Assembly (NCBI GenBank): GCA_040954595.2
Contig: CM082595.2
Span: 3,348,001 to 3,412,000, forward strand
Direction: 5' to 3'
Length of the DNA stretch: 64,000 nt
Source of the DNA: Balanoglossus misakiensis
Lineage: Eukaryota > Hemichordata
Part shown: one piece after another, positions 60,220-64,000 of the stretch
Layout of the letters: every line of letters starts with the position of its first letter
Numbering within the stretch: the stretch's first letter is position 1
The notes under the pieces: generated by a model
Told to the model about the DNA's origin: nothing
Database searches by the model: none
Seen by the model: only the letters and a program-made list of their open reading frames with translations
Made by a program: the position numbers and the translations under genes

Positions 60220-62582
60220 GGAGGAAATTTGCATTTGGATTGAGAATAAATTTTTTTAACAATTCTCTATGCACCAACTGTATGTTTTTCTTCACAACAG
60301 TAATACCAGCTAATATTTCATAAAAAATTGTTAAAATCCGTCATTTTCATCACTGGTTGCTCAACTGTTGTTGCCATGGCATTTAGTAATTTATTTTCAG
60401 GACGATGACCATTTATCAGTTTTGTGATAGATGATTGCATTGTTCCCATGGCAATACACTGCCTCCTGCCTCACCATGGCAACTAATATTGACTCAGTGG
60501 TTCTCTTGGTAAACATGGTATTATTTCATTTGAATAGTGTTAACTAGTCTAACAGTAAACCTTCTGAAATGTTATCCAAAGTCATGGCAACTGACCAACT
60601 TTTATCAAATTATTATTATAGTGCCTATCATACATTTAAAATAAACTTCATTTTTACTAATACTGAAAATTACCACAAATATGTTGTTCACAGGTATTTA
60701 ACATTTTAGAGGCTGGATGTGTAATTTTTAGACTCATTGAGTAGTTTTGCAGAAAGTTTGAATGTTTTGCTGGTACTTGGTATGTGTACCTCTCAGGGAA
60801 GACAAAATATCTAGGCTAGAGTCAGAGAGAAGCTTGTTCACCTCTTTGGATAATGGACTGGTCCATCTGAGGAAGCAAGTGGCTTGTACCATTGCAAATG
60901 CGAGATACCAAATTTAGGCCTAGCGCAATTTTACAATTCTGTAGTGAAATGAGCTGCAGTCTTAAACATTTGCAAACTGATTTGAATGTGATCAGAACCA
61001 GATATGTCGATGTTGTCATTAAATGCTAAATTTAGCCTGTTTTGCATTTCAGTCTGGAATTATGAATGACGTTTTGTAAACACTACATATAATGTTACTT
61101 GTCTCAACAAGTCTGTTTTCAAAAAAAACTGTTTTTGAAAATTCTGGCCTCTTTGATGTTAAAATAACTACCAGGGCAGTCTACAATGCGTAGTGAAAAT
61201 TGCACGAATTGTGCATTTTCATTGTTTTAGCATTTTGGGGCGGAAATCTGAATTACATTATCATCTCTCCGAGCTGTTCTCTGGGATTGTTTGTTGCAGC
61301 TGTAAATATTTCTTCTTCTTTTTCTATTGAATTAAGGGAGAGTTCGTAAAATAAAAATAAATTTGCAAGACAGTGCGTTTGTATGTTCTTTTCGAAACTC
61401 AGAATAACATTATTTTCACGCATATGAGACTATTTATAGATTTATTCGATCTAAAATAATCCATGATGCATGTTTCACTTTTGATGAGTTAGCAAATGTA
61501 CGCCCTCTGTGGCTAGATTTCAAGGAGAAATCTGAGATTCTTCGCAAGGCATGTTAGAGGTCCCTTTCATGTATTTTATCTGATTTGCAGATGATGAAAA
61601 CCTGTTGTTTTTGTTTGTTTGTTTGTTTGCTTGCTTGTTTCCGTACGTATGTAGGCCCGTCATGTGTTCTTCTGTTATCGTTTGTAGTCTTTATAAAGAT
61701 GATGCATATGTAAGGTAACAAAATATTTCACCATCACAAATATCGGATAGCCAATACTGAGATAGACTCAACAGCACGTTCGTAATAATACTATGTAGTA
61801 TTCTGATGTATAGCTGTATGTGTGATATACGGTATTGCCTTCGAGATGTAAGCCTGAACTGGCTCTAAGGCAAAGCAGTGTTCCAGTTGTATATACAACG
61901 TACATGGTTGACTTACCCCAACGAATCCAAACGTAGCGTCTTCCTGTGTCCCATCCTATAAGTTGGCACCCTCGACTTTAAGTTGCAGCAAATGAAAGAA
62001 AAGTTAAGGTACTCTTGCTAAAAAATAGCACGGAAGAGTATAAGGATGTCTGAAAAGCAAAAGGGTTACTTTATACGTCCCGTGTTTAAATCTGGGGTGA
62101 CTGTTTCTTACGCAACGGGAACGCTATATCGATTACACGAATCTTCCGAAACCAGTTGGCGGCGACTGAAAGAAGTAAAAGACAAGTCTTGCAGTGGTCT
62201 TTGCTATTTTAAACAATCATGTCACATGTAAAATCATTCAATAACCGCAGTCAACTATACCATTCCTTGTTTGTATATCAAATTACTTTATTAAGGTAAC
62301 GATGTCTTGGTACATATTGGCACTTGATTGACGTCCTCAAAAGTTGAAAGACTTCACTGTATGGAGAACGAACACGTATATACGTCTCATTTTCATTGTG
62401 AAAAGTCTTCTTTTGTTATTTTGGAAACGTGGTGGGAAATTTAAGGGCTTCTTATCCCTAATATGCGTGTTTGTTTGCGTCGGAATTTAAAGAACATGCT
62501 ACCAATTTTAAATTTGCTTGTACGTGGAAAATTTTAAGGACAGCTGCAATGGGATCTATCGTTTCTTGGAAACAATTTTTCG
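60220..62582. other. Intergenic between the carrier and kinase-like genes (convergent 3' ends)
   Basis: AT-rich. It contains AATAAA at 60245-60250 and overlapping AATAAA signals around 61349-61361 on the plus strand, and a minus-strand AATAAA at 62292-62287 that would serve the FAM69-like gene. No exon seen. Confidence 0.5.
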
Positions 62583-63904
62583 TTAGTCATAATAGCCGGT
62601 GATTTGTTGAAATTTGTCCGAAACTAGTTTAATTTGATTTTGACTGTGACTTGTTTCGTCGTCGTACTTAGGCAGTGATGTGCAGTCCTCTAAAAGCCGA
62701 AAGACGTCACTGTATGGAAATTCTACTGCGCGACCATCTTCTTTTGTGAATGCCCACCTCCAGACGACTCCAAGAAGAGTACGGCACAGTGTATTCAAGT
62801 TCTGCGTGATCAATTCTCCGCCGCAAGTTCCTGAGTCGGGATTGCACGACGACATGCAGTCCGTGAACTCGCCTATGCAGCAGTCGCCGTCGTCGTCACA
62901 TGACTTGGACTGGAGTTCGCGATTGGCCGCCGCCGCCGGGAACAAGGTGTCGAAGTCGATGAGGACCAGTCGCTTCTGTGCGCCGCCTTCGCGACGACGG
63001 ACGATGACGCCGAAGTTTCCCAAGTGTATGTCGCACATGTGCAGTCGGACGCCGCGGTAGTCGGCCAAGTCCCGCAAGAGCTTGAACGCCTGGTCCGTCA
63101 GCCAGACCATGTCTTGGACGGAGGGGGAGAGCTTCTGTTTGAAGTTGACGAAATAGTTCCTGGCGAGTGGGTCTGCGACGTGAAGAATATGCTCAGGAAT
63201 GGCAGAGATGAAGAGATCCGAAATTGGGAGTTGTAGGGTGTCCAGGAGGTGATCTGTTGTGCCGTATACATCATCAACTGCAATAAAAAAAAATAAAGAA
63301 AACAAAAAGAAACATTCTAAGAATGAGCTGTAATATCTGTCAACATAATTTCGCAGATTTCGACGGCAATATCTTACAATGACGTGGTAAATGTATGCGT
63401 AAGATTGACGAATGTGTAAAAAAAACTACCTGAGAAATCCACACTTTCCACTGCATACACCCCACCACAAAATCCAACAACATCTGAGGTGAAACCACTC
63501 TTATGAAGCAGACTCAACATGAAGAACTCCCTGTTTCTCAGGAGGGTGGCCATGGTAACTGCCTCGACGTCATCGACCCTGCCGTCCGAGTTGGAGTCCG
63601 CCAAAGACGTCACTGACGCCAGGTAAGAATCACAAAAGTCGGCGTTTTCTGTTTCTCTGAGACACAATTTCTTTGCATAGTCTCTGAGCGGGACGGCCTC
63701 CGTCGAAGCAGCCCAGAAATCGCCGTACCAGTATGAGTTGAACTTGACCACGATGCTCCCAAGGTCCGGCCAATCGAAGAACATCAGAACCTGTTTCCGC
63801 GGATTCCCTTCCAAACATTTTCTCCCGGCGTTTGCAAAGTACTGGTCGCTACACAACTGGAAGCAAAGGGATCCGGATATTTTGTTCTCCTTCGCCAAAC
63901 TGCA
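62583..63904 (-). CDS. FAM69/DIPK1-family secretory-pathway kinase-like protein, 5' part missing
   Basis: Two exons, 63904-63430 and 63277-62583, joined in phase 1, give the last 389 residues; the N-terminal exon with the expected membrane anchor lies beyond the window. The FAM69 (DIPK1) proteins are ER-lumenal kinase-fold proteins with many cysteines and an EF-hand-like insert. Here the first exon shows paired Cys, a VVKF lysine candidate and an EF-hand loop DSNSDGRVDDVE (12 residues, good Ca2+ ligands). The second shows HMCDIHLGNFGV, LVLIDFDTLFP as catalytic-loop and DFG counterparts, and a Cys-rich CDDDGDCCIGEFTDC segment. Asp and Asn in the first and Asp in the second suggest that metal binding is retained. 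Which DIPK1 subtype cannot be told. Confidence 0.85.
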
Positions 63905-64000
63905 CTGAAAGTGATGCAGAAAAACGAAAGTGTAGTTGGTCAAATGATGTGTTGTGTTCCTAACCAGTAGGCCTAGAGTTTGAACCTGCCTTGTCTTTTG

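Overview
The window looks like intron-rich nuclear DNA from an animal, most likely an invertebrate chordate such as a lancelet. The basis is short phase-consistent exons with GT..AG introns, extracellular genes built from thrombospondin type-1 (TSP1) and immunoglobulin (Ig) modules, a chordate-style 3CxxC (receptor-transporting-protein-like) gene, many small foldback elements and long microsatellites. The species call is inference. All exon models were spliced by eye, using reading frame, splice sites and intron phase.

Layout. From 1 to about 13.1 kb I see no convincing gene. This part holds microsatellites and a 3.8 kb two-word GGTGT/GTGT satellite (about 7306-11089) that gives spurious giant ORFs in every frame. 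From 13.1 to 28.5 kb on the minus strand lie two tandem paralogous receptor genes. Gene B (22005-28470) and gene A (13118-21260) both read: signal peptide, a run of TSP1 domains, one Ig domain split over two exons, a short juxtamembrane exon, a transmembrane exon and a proline-rich cytoplasmic exon. Gene A appears to have two alternative last exons. One is a short lysine-rich/polyproline tail. The other is a 3.2 kb exon of 14 near-identical repeats, each with a WH2-like helix ([13 protein letters not shown] type) and profilin-type polyproline. This is the most unusual system in the window: a candidate cell-surface receptor wired directly to actin.

Further right come YEATS4/GAS41 (minus, 29507-31495), a PSMA/NAALADase-family type II membrane protein whose catalytic Glu and one zinc ligand are replaced (plus, 33113-39343), a single-exon GT31 glycosyltransferase with an altered DXD motif (minus, 40487-41890), a two-exon Golgi-type sulfotransferase (minus, 46657-48025), a 3CxxC zinc-binding RTP-like gene with NF-kB-like and IRF-like sites at its first exon (minus, 49625-57584), an SLC25A35-like mitochondrial carrier (plus, 58688-60219) and the 3' part of a FAM69/DIPK1 family kinase (minus, 62583-63904, continuing past the window edge).

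The genes do not form an operon-like unit. The only clear local relationship is the tandem duplication of the TSP1-Ig receptors. Two enzyme-family members carry active-site changes visible in the DNA. Mobile-element traces include a 465 bp foldback element with a 9 bp target duplication inside the RTP-like gene, a related 93 bp hairpin in gene A, and a TTAA-flanked foldback that fills much of an intron in the PSMA-like gene.
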